DNA from: Paraflavisolibacter caeni
GTDB taxonomy: Bacteria > Bacteroidota > Bacteroidia > Chitinophagales > Chitinophagaceae
Direction of reading: 5' to 3'
DNA length: 64,000 nt
Assembly: GCF_025628885.1 (NCBI RefSeq)
Contig: NZ_JAOTIF010000025.1
Span: 26,681 to 90,680, forward strand
Shown here: piece by piece, positions 63,783 through 64,000 of the stretch
How the letters are laid out: every line of letters begins with the position of its first letter
Position numbering within the stretch: position 1 is the first letter of the stretch
The notes under the pieces: model-generated
What the model was told of the DNA's origin: nothing
Databases searched by the model: none
Seen by the model: only the letters and a program-made list of their open reading frames with translations
Position numbers and translations under genes: made by a program

Positions 63783-64000
63783 CTGGGCTGTTAGAGGGCA
63801 GTTGATACGGAATAAACAGGGAGTTCCTATGCAGTTAGACCGCAGTAAGGTCTCCTATGTTTGTTTTTTGAAGCAGTATTTTTTGAGAGGAGTCGAGAAG
63901 GTCTGGGTAGTTTTGAGTCCATAAGTGAAAAAGGGTGAGCGTACAATTTAGGTCTAAGTAACCCCTGAGGGTATACTGTTATAGAGATTTTACCTCCCCT

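Overview
The window looks like a chromosomal stretch of a Bacteroidota bacterium, most likely from the Chitinophagaceae or relatives. The supporting evidence is a fused CcoN-CcoO cbb3 oxidase subunit, a Sec-exported (clade II type) nitrous oxide reductase, a DUF2027-Smr protein, many secreted carbohydrate-active enzymes, TAnnTTTG-type -7 boxes, weak Shine-Dalgarno sequences and a moderate GC content. I cannot name the genus from sequence alone. No tRNA, rRNA, CRISPR array, prophage or intact insertion sequence was seen.

Region 1 (3-27645, all + strand) is a long polysaccharide-utilisation locus for pectin, probably its side chains. It holds the end of a pectate lyase, a beta-helix/DUF6298 protein, a GH140-type apiosidase, a GH43-like propeller, two sialidase-fold proteins, two GH78-type rhamnosidases, an esterase with an N-terminal STN domain, a GH141-like beta-helix enzyme and a large GH2. 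Sugar-handling genes are mixed in: a Tat-exported xylose-isomerase-like TIM barrel, a Gfo/Idh/MocA oxidoreductase, a rhamnose-mutarotase-like lipoprotein, an SSS symporter and an enolase-superfamily acid-sugar dehydratase. Apiosidase, rhamnosidases, a GH141-like enzyme and sialidase-fold proteins together point to rhamnogalacturonan II. No SusC/SusD pair or regulator lies in the window, so the locus probably continues upstream. Strong terminators occur at 880-929 and 27665-27705.

Region 2 (27700-32740) is gene-poor. It holds a 58-residue membrane protein, a TonB-C-domain protein, a perfect 17-bp-stem hairpin, an array of about ten GTTTTCA repeats that may be an insertion-sequence end, a B12-type radical SAM protein, a small hypothetical gene and a truncated cupin.

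Region 3 (32739-37534) is a reduced nitrous-oxide-reduction locus on the - strand: cytochrome c, nosZ, a small membrane protein and nosF. The usual nosD, nosY and nosL are not present here. Region 4 (37861-41873) is a second, small carbohydrate locus with a SASA-type esterase divergent from a GH2 enzyme.

Region 5 (41958-51023) holds housekeeping and envelope genes: a lipoprotein, DUF2027-Smr, RNase P RNA, a CPBP-family membrane protein, a TamB-like translocation protein and an isoaspartyl peptidase. Region 6 (51020-60000, - strand) is a complete cbb3 oxidase and assembly operon in transcription order ccoI, ccoS, ccoNO, ccoQ, ccoP, ccoG, ccoH, safE-like. With nosZ it indicates respiration at low oxygen with N2O as an alternative acceptor. 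Region 7 (60377-63604) has a GYF-like-domain protein, a DUF92 protein and a short-chain dehydrogenase.

Several small repeat families are scattered between genes: 11-bp tandem arrays at two sites, 7-bp tandem arrays at three sites, and a REP-like palindrome at two sites, one of which has become the C-terminus of a GH78 protein.
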